Assembly: GCA_020402745.1 (NCBI GenBank)
Contig: JADBYZ010000001.1
Span: 62,001-126,000, forward strand
Length of the DNA stretch: 64,000 nt
Direction: 5' to 3'
Origin: Phenylobacterium sp.
GTDB taxonomy: Bacteria; Pseudomonadota; Alphaproteobacteria; Caulobacterales; Caulobacteraceae
Shown here: one piece after another, positions 53,008-62,650 of the stretch
Layout: every line of letters starts with the position of its first letter
Position numbering within the stretch: position 1 is the stretch's first letter
Position numbers and translations under genes: made by a program
The notes under the pieces: model-generated
Databases searched by the model: none
What the model was told of the DNA's origin: nothing
The model's input: the letters and a program-made list of their open reading frames with translations, nothing else

Positions 53008-53328
53008 CTAGGCGGCGACGACAGGCGTGATCGCCGCAAGTTCATCCCGCGCCAGGATCGCGGCCTTTGACAGGTCGTGTGCCGCCTGCAGGTGAATCCA
53101 GAACTCGGGCGTGGTCCCGAAAACCCTGCCGAGCCGCAGGGCGGTGTCGGCGGTCACGGACTGCTGTTCCCGCACCAGGCGCTCAATCCGGGTCCGGTCG
53201 CGAAGTCCCATCGCCCGGGCGAGCGCGCCGGGAGTCAGGCCGTATCCGGGCAGGAAGTCCTCTCGCAGGGCCTCCCCGGGATGAGGGGCCGGAGTCGCGA
53301 ACTCAGTGTAGTCGTAGCCGCCGGTCAT
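53008..53328 (-). CDS. higA: HigA-family antitoxin
   Basis: 106-residue Xre-type helix-turn-helix protein; HPGEALREDFLPGYGLTPGALARAMGL and FGTTPEFWIHLQAAHDL are the usual HigA segments. It follows the toxin gene, the reversed order typical of higBA. It neutralises HigB and represses the operon. Confidence 0.92.
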   Translation of the reverse strand: MTGGYDYTEFATPAPHPGEALREDFLPGYGLTPGALARAMGLRDRTRIERLVREQQSVTADTALRLGRVFGTTPEFWIHLQAAHDLSKAAILARDELAAITPVVAA

Positions 53329-53342
53329 GCTGTCCTCCGGAT

Positions 53343-53624
53343 CTAGTGGTAGTCCACGAACTCAACCTCGGATGGACCTTCGGGTGTCCAGATGAAGCAG
53401 ATCCGGAACTTGTCATTCACGCTGATCGAATGTTGGCCCATCCGGTCTCCGGTCAGGGGATGCAGCCGGTTTCCCGGCGGGGCCTTCAGATCCTCAAGCC
53501 GCAGGGCGGCGTGCAGATAGCCGAGCCTGCGGCGCGTGGCCCGGACGAGATCCGCGGGAAACCCCCTTGGAGCCCGGCCCTCGAACACCTCCCTTGCCTC
53601 AGGTGATTTCCAGCTCTGGATCAT
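53343..53624 (-). CDS. higB: HigB-family RelE-like toxin
   Basis: 93-residue plasmid-maintenance killer type mRNA interferase. The motifs RRRLGYLHAA, LKAPPGNRLHPLTGD and FRICFIWTPEGPSEVEFVDYH fit the family (the latter contains the C-terminal basic/aromatic active-site strand). It starts at 53624 just downstream of a palindromic operator; higA starts 14 bases after it. Confidence 0.92.
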   Translation of the reverse strand: MIQSWKSPEAREVFEGRAPRGFPADLVRATRRRLGYLHAALRLEDLKAPPGNRLHPLTGDRMGQHSISVNDKFRICFIWTPEGPSEVEFVDYH

Positions 53625-53635
53625 CCCCCTCTGAC

Positions 53636-53652
53636 GTAGCGCATTGCGCTAC
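53636..53652. promoter_or_regulatory. candidate HigA operator
   Basis: Palindrome GTAGCGCA-T-TGCGCTAC with 8-base perfect arms, 12 bases upstream of the higB start. Antitoxins of this type bind such sites to repress their own operon. No other function is apparent in the 53653-53826 stretch. Confidence 0.75.
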
Positions 53653-53826
53653 AACCTGCAAGGTCTGGGCGCGCAATCCGCCGTCGGGCGGCGAAACGTG
53701 CTGCCGGGTTTCGGGCCCCAGGCGCCTCCGGCTTGAAACCCACCGGCGATTGGGGCATAAGCGCGCACCCCGATGCGCTCTGGAGTCCGGAGCCGTCTGT
53801 TCCTTGTCCGCCAGAGAGAGTCTCCC

Positions 53827-54009
53827 GTGGCCGTTCCGAAACGCAAAACCTCCCCCTCACGCCGCAACATGCGTCGCTCGCACCACGCCCTGGGGGCCAA
53901 CAGCTACGTCGAGGACAAGGAAACCGGTGAGCTGAAGCGCCCGCACCACATCGACCTGAAGACCGGCATGTACAAGGGCCGCCAGGTCATCACGCCCAAG
54001 GAAGACTAG
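53827..54009 (+). CDS. rpmF: 50S ribosomal protein L32
   Basis: 60-residue protein reading [21 protein letters not shown] after the start, typical for L32. The start is GTG at 53827. It is a core gene standing between two toxin-antitoxin modules. A terminator follows. Confidence 0.97.
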   Translation: MAVPKRKTSPSRRNMRRSHHALGANSYVEDKETGELKRPHHIDLKTGMYKGRQVITPKED

Positions 54010-54034
54010 CTCTTTCCGAAGCGACAGAATTCCA

Positions 54035-54067
54035 GGGCGCGGCGCCGAAAGGCCCCGCGCCCTTTCT
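54035..54067 (+). terminator. intrinsic terminator after rpmF
   Basis: Stem GGGCGCGG / CCGCGCCC, 12-base interior with GAAA, followed by TTTCT. It lies 26 bases after the rpmF stop. Confidence 0.75.
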
Positions 54068-54089
54068 GATTCCCGTTCTGCGCCGGGGC

Positions 54090-54518
54090 TCAGGCCTCCC
54101 AGGGATTGATGAGCGTGATCCCAAGCCCGCTGAAGTCGCCCACATTTCGGGTCGCCAGCTCAAGGTTGTAGGCAAGCGCTATGCCCGCGATCTGGAGGTC
54201 TGCGAGCTTGGTTGGGACCTGGTGCAGGCCCAACCCCTGGGCTCGCGCCAGAACAAGCAGTCGGGCCACCGCCTGAGCCGCTGAGGTGTCAAAGGCGTAG
54301 ATCCGGCTCCCAAAACGCCGAATGGCGCGGGCGATGGCGTTCTCCAGGGCATCCCGACGTCGACCCGCCTCAAGCAGGCCGGCTCCGGCTTCCAGCTCGA
54401 AGATGGTGAGGCTCGAGATCGCCGCATTGGCGTGGTTTGCGTTCAGCCACCGGACCACGGCCTGCGAGGGCGCCAATCTCAGCGCCTCCGAGATCACGTT
54501 CGTGTCGAGGAGGATCAT
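54090..54518 (-). CDS. vapC: VapC-family PIN-domain toxin
   Basis: 142-residue ribonuclease of the PIN fold. Acidic site residues are in ILLDTNVISE (Asp5), IFELEAG (Glu) and the C-terminal LADLQIAGIA...ATRNVGDFSGL stretch. It follows vapB with an ATGA overlap. FitB-like features (VISE start) are visible. Confidence 0.93.
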   Translation of the reverse strand: MILLDTNVISEALRLAPSQAVVRWLNANHANAAISSLTIFELEAGAGLLEAGRRRDALENAIARAIRRFGSRIYAFDTSAAQAVARLLVLARAQGLGLHQVPTKLADLQIAGIALAYNLELATRNVGDFSGLGITLINPWEA

Positions 54519-54772
54519 TCCAGAGGCGCGGTACGAACGGGAGCAGACCGGATCAGGTCCAGGGTGTCGTCGAGGTCGAACCCGGGCCGGGAGATCGCCA
54601 TAAGCCAGTCTCCAAAGGGCTCGGCATCGTCGGGAGATTCGGCCTCTTCCCGCGCCAGCCTGTCGAGGGTTTCGCGCAGATCCGCCTCGAGACTTTTGCC
54701 CCGCCGTTCGGCGCGCTGGCGCAGCAGTTCCTTGGTCGCTTCATCGACCTTCCGGATCAGGATGTCGGCCAT
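54515..54772 (-). CDS. vapB: VapB/FitA-family antitoxin
   Basis: 85 residues; an N-terminal ribbon-helix-helix segment (MADILIRKVDEATKELLRQRA) with LEADLRETLDRLA is typical of FitA/VapB (Arc-type). The C-terminal tail with Trp/Asp-rich FGDWLMAISRPGFDLDD should cover the toxin active site. Upstream lies GATATC-AA-GATATC. Confidence 0.9.
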   Translation of the reverse strand: MADILIRKVDEATKELLRQRAERRGKSLEADLRETLDRLAREEAESPDDAEPFGDWLMAISRPGFDLDDTLDLIRSAPVRTAPLE

Positions 54773-54797
54773 CAGGGGATCCTCCAGTGAGCTAGAG

Positions 54798-54811
54798 ATA
54801 TCAAGATATCA
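54798..54811. promoter_or_regulatory. candidate VapB operator
   Basis: Two GATATC hexamers separated by AA, 26 bases upstream of vapB. The repeat is palindromic as a whole, the form expected for a ribbon-helix-helix antitoxin site. Function is inferred from position. Confidence 0.5.
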
Positions 54812-54842
54812 CTCAGCACTCAATCCGCCGACCCCTCAGCGC

Positions 54843-55613
54843 CTACTGCGTCCGCCCCCGCGCCTGGATGCCGGCCCGGCGGGCCTCCACAGCCTCCGGG
54901 GTCACCTGGCGGTTGTGGGCGGTGGAGCGGGACTGCTCCAGCTCCAAGCCCTGGCGCAGGGTGGTCTCATAGCCGTCGTCGATCATCGCCTTGTAGGTGA
55001 CCAGCATGTCCACATCGATGGTCGCCATGTCGGCGGCCAGCTTCAGGGCCGCGGGCACCAGCTCCTCCGGCGCCACCACCCGGTTGACCAGGCCCCAGGC
55101 CTCGGCGGTCCGCGCATCGAGGAAGTTGCCGGACAGGCTCAGCTCCTTGGCCCTATAGGGTCCGATCAGGCGCGAGAGCTTCTGCGACAGGCCCCAGCCG
55201 GGGGTGATGCCCACCCGGGCGTGGGTGTCGGCGAACCGGGCGTTGGTGGAGGCGATCAGCACGTCGCAGGCCAGGGCCACCTCGAAGCCGCCGGTAATGG
55301 CCACCCCATTGATCGCCCCGATCACCGGTTTGCGGCAGGCGATCACCGCCCAGGCCGGGTTCTCCGAGGGCTCGGTGGCGTTCGCCGCCCTCAGCCCGTC
55401 CGGATCGCTGCCCAGTTCCTTCAGGTCCAGCCCAGCCGTGAAGGCCCGCTCGCCCGCGCCGGTCAGGACGATCACCTTCACCGCCGGGTCGGCGTCGAGG
55501 CGCTTCAGCGTCTCATGCAGCGCAGCCCGCAGGGCCCGGCTCAGGGCGTTCATCGCGTCCGGCCGGTTCAGGGTGACCAGGGCGACCTGGTCCTTGATGT
55601 CCACGAGCAGCAT
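54843..55613 (-). CDS. enoyl-CoA hydratase/isomerase family protein
   Basis: 256-residue crotonase-fold protein. Oxyanion-hole segments are AFTAGLDLKEL and INGVAITGGFEVALACD, and the catalytic-acid region is ADTHARVGITPGWG. Beta-oxidation or a related acyl-CoA step is likely; the substrate is unknown. The ATG at 55613 (MLLVDIKDQVALV) was chosen over longer in-frame starts. It is divergent from the esterase gene. Confidence 0.93.
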   Translation of the reverse strand: MLLVDIKDQVALVTLNRPDAMNALSRALRAALHETLKRLDADPAVKVIVLTGAGERAFTAGLDLKELGSDPDGLRAANATEPSENPAWAVIACRKPVIGAINGVAITGGFEVALACDVLIASTNARFADTHARVGITPGWGLSQKLSRLIGPYRAKELSLSGNFLDARTAEAWGLVNRVVAPEELVPAALKLAADMATIDVDMLVTYKAMIDDGYETTLRQGLELEQSRSTAHNRQVTPEAVEARRAGIQARGRTQ

Positions 55614-55757
55614 GCGGTTCCTCCCAGCGTCTGGCTTTGGCTGGCAGAGGAGGGGGCCGCCCCGGGGGAAGTCAAGCCGGGGCGTGGACGCGGCGCGACG
55701 GAATCCTTCCGCCCCCGGGTTCAAGCTCAGGGGGCGTTGTCCTGGAGGATCGTGCCA

Positions 55758-56687
55758 ATGAACCGACGACAGCATCTCTTCGCCCTCGGCGCCGGCCTGT
55801 CAGGCCTCGCCGGCGCCGCAAGCGCATTCGCGCGGTCGCCCGTTCACAGGCCTTCACCCGCCCTCGAGTGGGTGACCGCCGCCGCTGAGGGGCCCGGCGT
55901 GTCCTTCCACACTTTGAGGAGCGAGGCCCAGGGCGCCTCGGTCAGCTTCCACATCTATGCCCCGCCCGCCTATGCGACGGATCCGGACCGCAAGTTTCCC
56001 GTGGTCTACTGGCTGCATGGCTCAGGGGGCGGGGTTCCCGGCATCCCGCAGCTCGCCGCCAACTTCGACCAGGCCATCCGGGCCGGCAAGGCCCCGCCCT
56101 TCCTCGTCGTCTTCGTCAACGGCCTGCAGATGGGCATGTATGTCGACTGGTCGAACGGCCAGGCGCCGATGGAGACGATCATCGTCCACGAGCTGCGGCC
56201 CTTCATCGACGCCAACTGGCGCACCCTGGCCACGCGGGAGGGCCGGCTCCTCGACGGGTTCAGCATGGGCGGCTACGGCGCGGCCCGGCTCGGCTTCCGC
56301 TATCCGGAGCTCTTCCGAACCGTCTCCATGATGGGCGCCGGGCCGATGCAGGAGTTCCTCACCTCGGCCCCCCGCGCGAGCAAGACGCAGGCCGAAGAGC
56401 TCCTGCGGGACGTCTACGGCGGCTCCCAGGCGGGCTTCCAGGCCGTCAGCCCCCGCCGTTACGCCCGCGAGAACGCCGCCCGCCTCGCCCAAGGCTCCCG
56501 CCTGCGCCTGGTCATCGGTGATCGCGATGAGACCTTTGAGAACAACCGGGACTTCCATCTCTATCTCGGGAGCCTCGGCATCCCCCACGACTGGATCGTC
56601 CTGCCCGGCGTCGGCCACGACCCCTTCCAGGTCCTGACCGCCCTCGGCGACCGGCAGTGGGCGTTCTATCGCGAGGCGTTCGGGTAG
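55758..56687 (+). CDS. secreted alpha/beta-hydrolase esterase (esterase D/PHB-like)
   Basis: 309 residues. The N-terminus MNRRQHLFALGAGLSG followed by a hydrophobic Ala/Gly stretch and AFA is a Tat-type signal peptide candidate. The fold has VVYWLHGSGGG (oxyanion region), nucleophile elbow DGFSMGGYG and a C-terminal His in LPGVGHDPFQ. It should hydrolyse an ester in the periplasm; substrate unknown. CTGGAGGA precedes the ATG. Confidence 0.88.
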   Translation: MNRRQHLFALGAGLSGLAGAASAFARSPVHRPSPALEWVTAAAEGPGVSFHTLRSEAQGASVSFHIYAPPAYATDPDRKFPVVYWLHGSGGGVPGIPQLAANFDQAIRAGKAPPFLVVFVNGLQMGMYVDWSNGQAPMETIIVHELRPFIDANWRTLATREGRLLDGFSMGGYGAARLGFRYPELFRTVSMMGAGPMQEFLTSAPRASKTQAEELLRDVYGGSQAGFQAVSPRRYARENAARLAQGSRLRLVIGDRDETFENNRDFHLYLGSLGIPHDWIVLPGVGHDPFQVLTALGDRQWAFYREAFG

Positions 56688-56782
56688 GGCGGCGGCGGTG
56701 TGTCCGTTGACAGGTACGTCATTCCTCCGGTCCTCCGCGGAAACGGCGGCGGATGACCGGAGCACCGGACCTGTCACCGGCC

Positions 56783-57715
56783 TCAGGCCTCGAAGAAGGG
56801 AGCCAGTGTGGTCCCGATCTGTGATGCGATCCACTGGCCGGCTCTGCCCATGGCGCCCTGGCGATAGGCCACGCAGAATGTCGCGACGGGCCGGGGCTGC
56901 AGCACCTGCAGCGGGATCAATCGGCCCGCCTTGATCTCAGGTTCCGCCAGAAATCGCGGCAGAAAGCCAACACCAAGGCCGGCGATCTGAGCCGCGAGCT
57001 TATTCCTCATGCTCGCCACCGTCAGGACATCCTGCCCCTTGAGCAGGCCGACGCTGCGACCCGGTCGGGCCGATGAAGTGTCGGCAACGCTGATGGCGCG
57101 ATGCCGCCGGATGACATCATCCGTCAGGGGGCCTTCTTGATTGAGCGCCGCCATCGCCAGGGGGTGCCCCGGCGCCACGGCGAACACAAAGGAAAGGCTG
57201 CCCAGGGTGCTGATCTGATAGCCGCCCCCGGCGGGAACGCCGCCGGCGCCGAGCCCGGCGACGACGATGTCCGCCCGATCCGTCTCGATGGCGTCCCAGC
57301 ACCCGCTGACCGCCTCCTCCCGCAGACTGAGGCGGGTTCCCGAATACAGAGCATCGAACGCCGAAATCATCGGATAGAGCGACTGGACCCCGAATATCGT
57401 GTCCACGGCGAGGCGGACCTCCGCCTCCCATCCCGTCAGTCGCTGGGCAAGCCTGCGCTCGACATCCCCCGAAACCTCCAAAAGCCAACGGCCGTCCGCC
57501 AGAAAGTCAGAGCCCGCCGCGGTCAGGCGAGTCCGCCGTTCTGACCGGTCAAACAGCACGACGCCCAATCGGTCTTCGAGTTGTGTGACCGTATAGCTCA
57601 GCGCCGACGGAACCTTGTTGAGTTCCACCGCAGCGCGGCTGAACGATCCATGCCGGGCTATGGCGTCAACCGCCGCAATGGCCTCGAGAGACAGCTTTCG
57701 GGAAGGGCGTATCAT
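56783..57715 (-). CDS. LysR-family transcriptional regulator
   Basis: 310 residues from the ATG at 57715. The helix-turn-helix is in the first 60 residues (LEAIAAVDAIARHGSFSRAA, VPSALSYTVTQLEDRLG), and the effector domain follows from about residue 90. It is divergent from the small exported protein at 57852, with 136 bases between, the usual arrangement for a LysR regulator and its target. Confidence 0.92.
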   Translation of the reverse strand: MIRPSRKLSLEAIAAVDAIARHGSFSRAAVELNKVPSALSYTVTQLEDRLGVVLFDRSERRTRLTAAGSDFLADGRWLLEVSGDVERRLAQRLTGWEAEVRLAVDTIFGVQSLYPMISAFDALYSGTRLSLREEAVSGCWDAIETDRADIVVAGLGAGGVPAGGGYQISTLGSLSFVFAVAPGHPLAMAALNQEGPLTDDVIRRHRAISVADTSSARPGRSVGLLKGQDVLTVASMRNKLAAQIAGLGVGFLPRFLAEPEIKAGRLIPLQVLQPRPVATFCVAYRQGAMGRAGQWIASQIGTTLAPFFEA

Positions 57716-57851
57716 CAAGAATCTTGAACTGAAAGACCAAGAGAATCCGTTTTCCTCGAAGGGAGAACGTTCATAGATAGCGAGATGGACCCAAGGTTCA
57801 GCCCTTGATCTCACTTCAGAGTGATCAAACCTTTTGACGATAGAGGCGCAG

Positions 57852-58313
57852 ATGCGCAAGTCTCGGACCGCAGCAATCTGTTTCGCCCTGGCCTTATGCG
57901 CCTCGGCGGCCACCGCTGCTGAAGATCGGCCAAGCCTGAAGGAAGGGGTGGCCGCCGCCTCTAGGACGGTCACCCTGACCTACCTGAAGGCTGCCCCGGG
58001 TCGGCTCCCCCACCTGGAGCGCTATGTCCGCGCGAACTGGTTCGCGATGGATGCCGCCGCGGTGAGCCAGGGACTGTTTGTCAGTTACAAATGGCTCGAT
58101 ACCGGTCGCGAGGACGGTCCCTGGAACGCTGTGGTCATCGTGACCTACAATGATGACAAGGGCTTTGCCGGCATCGAGGAGCGGTGGGGACCGATCCGGT
58201 CCGCACACAAGGAAGTGCGCCCCGACGGACTGGCCTTTCCGGACGTCGGTCGCGTGATCGAAAGCCAGGATCTTCTTGAGCGCGCGCCCTTCGCTGACGC
58301 CCCGCCCGCCTGA
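57852..58313 (+). CDS. exported hypothetical protein, divergent from LysR gene
   Basis: 153 residues with a signal peptide (RTAAICFALALCASAATAAE, cleavage after ATA-A). The mature part is small with Trp/Tyr-rich strands (FVSYKWLDTG, WNAVVIVTYND) and a short alpha/beta pattern that could be a ferredoxin-like (NIPSNAP/ABM-like) fold; this is a guess. I do not recognise it. The ATG at 57852 has GAGGCG upstream. Confidence 0.7.
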   Translation: MRKSRTAAICFALALCASAATAAEDRPSLKEGVAAASRTVTLTYLKAAPGRLPHLERYVRANWFAMDAAAVSQGLFVSYKWLDTGREDGPWNAVVIVTYNDDKGFAGIEERWGPIRSAHKEVRPDGLAFPDVGRVIESQDLLERAPFADAPPA

Positions 58314-60715
<2,402 letters not shown>

Positions 60716-60780
60716 TTCTATACTTCCATTTAGGCTTTTCGAGAAATTATGAGGATCGGCCTTTCGTCAATAAACATGCT

Positions 60781-60810
60781 GAAAACGGGTGGCGATTAGC
60801 CACCCGTTCC
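60781..60810 (-). terminator. intrinsic terminator after the rhodopsin gene
   Basis: Perfect 10-bp stem AACGGGTGGC / GCCACCCGTT with a 5-base loop, 29-56 bases after the rhodopsin stop. Read on the - strand the stem ends in GTTTTC, a short T-run. It should limit transcription into the receptor gene. Confidence 0.65.
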
Positions 60811-60836
60811 CAGAAGCTAGGCCGTAGTTCGCCAAA

Positions 60837-61637
60837 CTAGGCGGCGTCCGACCCGATATTCTTGGCTCGCCACTCGTGGCTCTTGGCCGAGGCGATCATG
60901 AAGATCAGCACGCCGAAGCCCGCCTTTGCGACGATATCTGCGATCGTGTAGCCGACCTGAACGATCATGGCGGCGCTGCCGCTCATCGTTGCGATGTTTG
61001 CATTCCCGGCGCCGAAGAGAAGCGGCGCAAAGAAAACGATGGGGTAGAAGCTCCAGGAGAGAACAGTGACCCAGATCGCCAGCCGGACAAGGCCACGCGC
61101 TTCCTCAGGTTGGCTGGAGATGGATCCCCGCAGCCCGACGAACAGTTCGTAAAGGATGAACAGGAAGGGGATCATGGAAAGTCCGCCCCATAACAGACGG
61201 CTGTTCATGTCCGTGGCGATCTCGCCCGGGTAACCCAAGGCGACCATGAGGGCCGCAAGCGCGCCCAAACGGACGCCCTTCGAAATCGTCTCCGCTCGCG
61301 TCAGTCCCATGACCAGGATGAGTTCGACCAGCAGCAGGGGAACCGTGAGGAGCCAGTCGACATAACGATAGGCGTCATTGAACTTCTGACCGGAGAGCTC
61401 CACGGTGCCAGCGCCCGCGTTAACAACAAATGCGTCAGACCAGCTACCGAAAATCCTCCAATAGTGATAGGCCGCAATAAACGTCACCAGACCTGAGATA
61501 ACCAGGGCTGCTCTGTACTTTGGGGCCACACTATCTCGACTAAGCCAGAAAAACAAAGTAGCAGCCGCCATTGTCGCTATACCAAATGATAGCGCATTAT
61601 ATATAAACTCGTATTGTCCTAACGTCAGGGATTCCAT
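60837..61637 (-). CDS. xanthorhodopsin-like light-driven proton pump
   Basis: 266-residue seven-helix microbial rhodopsin. Retinal is bound to K238 (ADIVAKAGFG), the counterion/acceptor is D94, T98 follows, and the cytoplasmic donor is E105 (RYVDWLLTVPLLLVEL), a DTE motif that marks an outward proton pump. H58 matches the acceptor-partner His of proteorhodopsin/xanthorhodopsin. L102 stands at the spectral-tuning site, which predicts green absorption. G151 (LWGGLS) matches Gly156 of xanthorhodopsin, the opening for a carotenoid antenna. A GAGGAAA ribosome-binding site precedes the ATG. No beta-carotene dioxygenase gene is in the window. Confidence 0.95.
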   Translation of the reverse strand: MESLTLGQYEFIYNALSFGIATMAAATLFFWLSRDSVAPKYRAALVISGLVTFIAAYHYWRIFGSWSDAFVVNAGAGTVELSGQKFNDAYRYVDWLLTVPLLLVELILVMGLTRAETISKGVRLGALAALMVALGYPGEIATDMNSRLLWGGLSMIPFLFILYELFVGLRGSISSQPEEARGLVRLAIWVTVLSWSFYPIVFFAPLLFGAGNANIATMSGSAAMIVQVGYTIADIVAKAGFGVLIFMIASAKSHEWRAKNIGSDAA

Positions 61638-61860
61638 CCGCGTTTCCTCAGTTTTTGACTTTATTACTTGTAGACGACAGGGAGGGTGAAGTGACCCACA
61701 CCTCCAGCCGAGTGATTTTTACCACACCTTCATTCGATCCCAAATTGTGATTTGTGGCAAGATCGTTCAGCCAGGTGCAATTGGGGGCCCGCGCTGTGGG
61801 TTTGTCTTTACGCCGCTTAGGTTCCCCCCCAAACAAGTTGGGTTCCCCCCCGCGAATGGG
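61638..61860. promoter_or_regulatory. AT-rich upstream region of the rhodopsin gene
   Basis: No gene is supported here. On the - strand TTCACC and TAATAA with 18 bases between could be a weak sigma70 promoter for the rhodopsin gene. Two copies of GGTTCCCCCCC (61820-61830 and 61841-61851) lie at the far end; a reverse copy stands beyond hipA (63913-63922). Confidence 0.35.
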
Positions 61861-62190
61861 CTAAGCCGCCGCCGCAATTTCCGCCGCAAACCGGGGCCAT
61901 CGCCATGACCGCGTCCCATCCTGGCTGAGGATGCGGCCAGGCGGTGGCAGGCTGGCCGCCGGAAGGTCGCGCACGAAGGTATCCACCCGGGCGAGCGGCG
62001 CCTCCTGGGCTTCGGTGGTGCGCTTGAGGACGAGTGGCCTTTGGTCCGCCGAGACCAACAGGTTCAGCGAACTATAGCCCCCCAGCCGGCGTAGGGGCGA
62101 GACTGTCTCGAAGCCCCAGGCTCGAGCGACGCCCGCGAGGGCGCCAGGCTGTAGGACTCCGTTCGCAGCTTCGGCGTCGGGCAAGTTCAT
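61861..62190 (-). pseudogene. truncated phosphotransferase (APH-like) N-terminal fragment
   Basis: From the ATG at 62190 (MNLPDAEAANGVLQPGALA) 109 codons remain. The segment LGGYSSLNLLVSADQRPLVLKR resembles the N-lobe (Gly loop and Lys) of aminoglycoside/homoserine-type phosphotransferases. The Brenner HxDxxxxN and metal DxD motifs are missing because the frame stops at 61861, where the C-run repeats start. It is a remnant or a non-functional protein. Confidence 0.6.
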
Positions 62191-62288
62191 CCTTGGGCTC
62201 CCTCCGGGGCCTAATGCCGGACCTGGTACGGGATGCCCCCGGGTTCGCTCTGACCCCTGGGCATTTGGGCTGCTTCGACCACACGAGT

Positions 62289-62404
62289 ATTCCCGGAAGG
62301 GAAAATTAGATCTCAAGCGCAAGAGTTTCGAAGCGCAGTTTACCGATCGGGAAATTTCGATAGACAATCATCAGAAATCTAGTTTAATTTCCCGATCGGG
62401 AAAT
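62289..62404. promoter_or_regulatory. three operator-like palindromes upstream of hipB
   Basis: A perfect 18-bp palindrome ATTTCCCGATCGGGAAAT lies at 62387-62404, ending directly before the hipB ATG. One-mismatch TTTACCGATCGGGAAA lies at 62339-62354 and a weaker ATTCCCGGAAGGGAAA at 62289-62304. Centres are about 49 bases apart. HipB proteins bind several such sites to repress hipBA and to assemble with HipA. Confidence 0.75.
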
Positions 62405-62650
62405 ATGATGGCAAGACGAACCCTGACACCCGCCGATATAGGCGACATCATCAGAAAAACCCGCAAGGCTGCAAGCCTGCGGCAGGACGAGCTCGCGGGC
62501 GCAGCGGGTGTCGGCTTGCGCTTTATCGTCGATCTGGAGGCAGGGAAGCCGACTGCACAAATGGGCAAGACGATCCAAGTCTTGAACGCCCTCGGCTGCT
62601 CGTTCGAGATCACGCCGCCGCCCAAGCCGAAGGATGGGCCTAAGCCATGA
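62405..62650 (+). CDS. hipB: HipB-like antitoxin (Xre family)
   Basis: 81 residues with one helix-turn-helix (IGDIIRKTRKAASLRQDELAGAAGVGLRFIVDLEAG). It should neutralise HipA and repress the operon through the palindromes that adjoin its start codon. A second ATG follows directly. The TGA overlaps the hipA ATG. Confidence 0.92.
   Translation: MMARRTLTPADIGDIIRKTRKAASLRQDELAGAAGVGLRFIVDLEAGKPTAQMGKTIQVLNALGCSFEITPPPKPKDGPKP

Noticed and set aside
54432..55757. Upstream extension of the esterase gene to 751 codons
   Set aside because: The added part is antisense to vapB and the hydratase; the signal peptide begins at 55758.
61648..61836. 62-codon frame upstream of the rhodopsin gene
   Set aside because: No ribosome-binding site, no motif, and it covers the likely rhodopsin promoter region.
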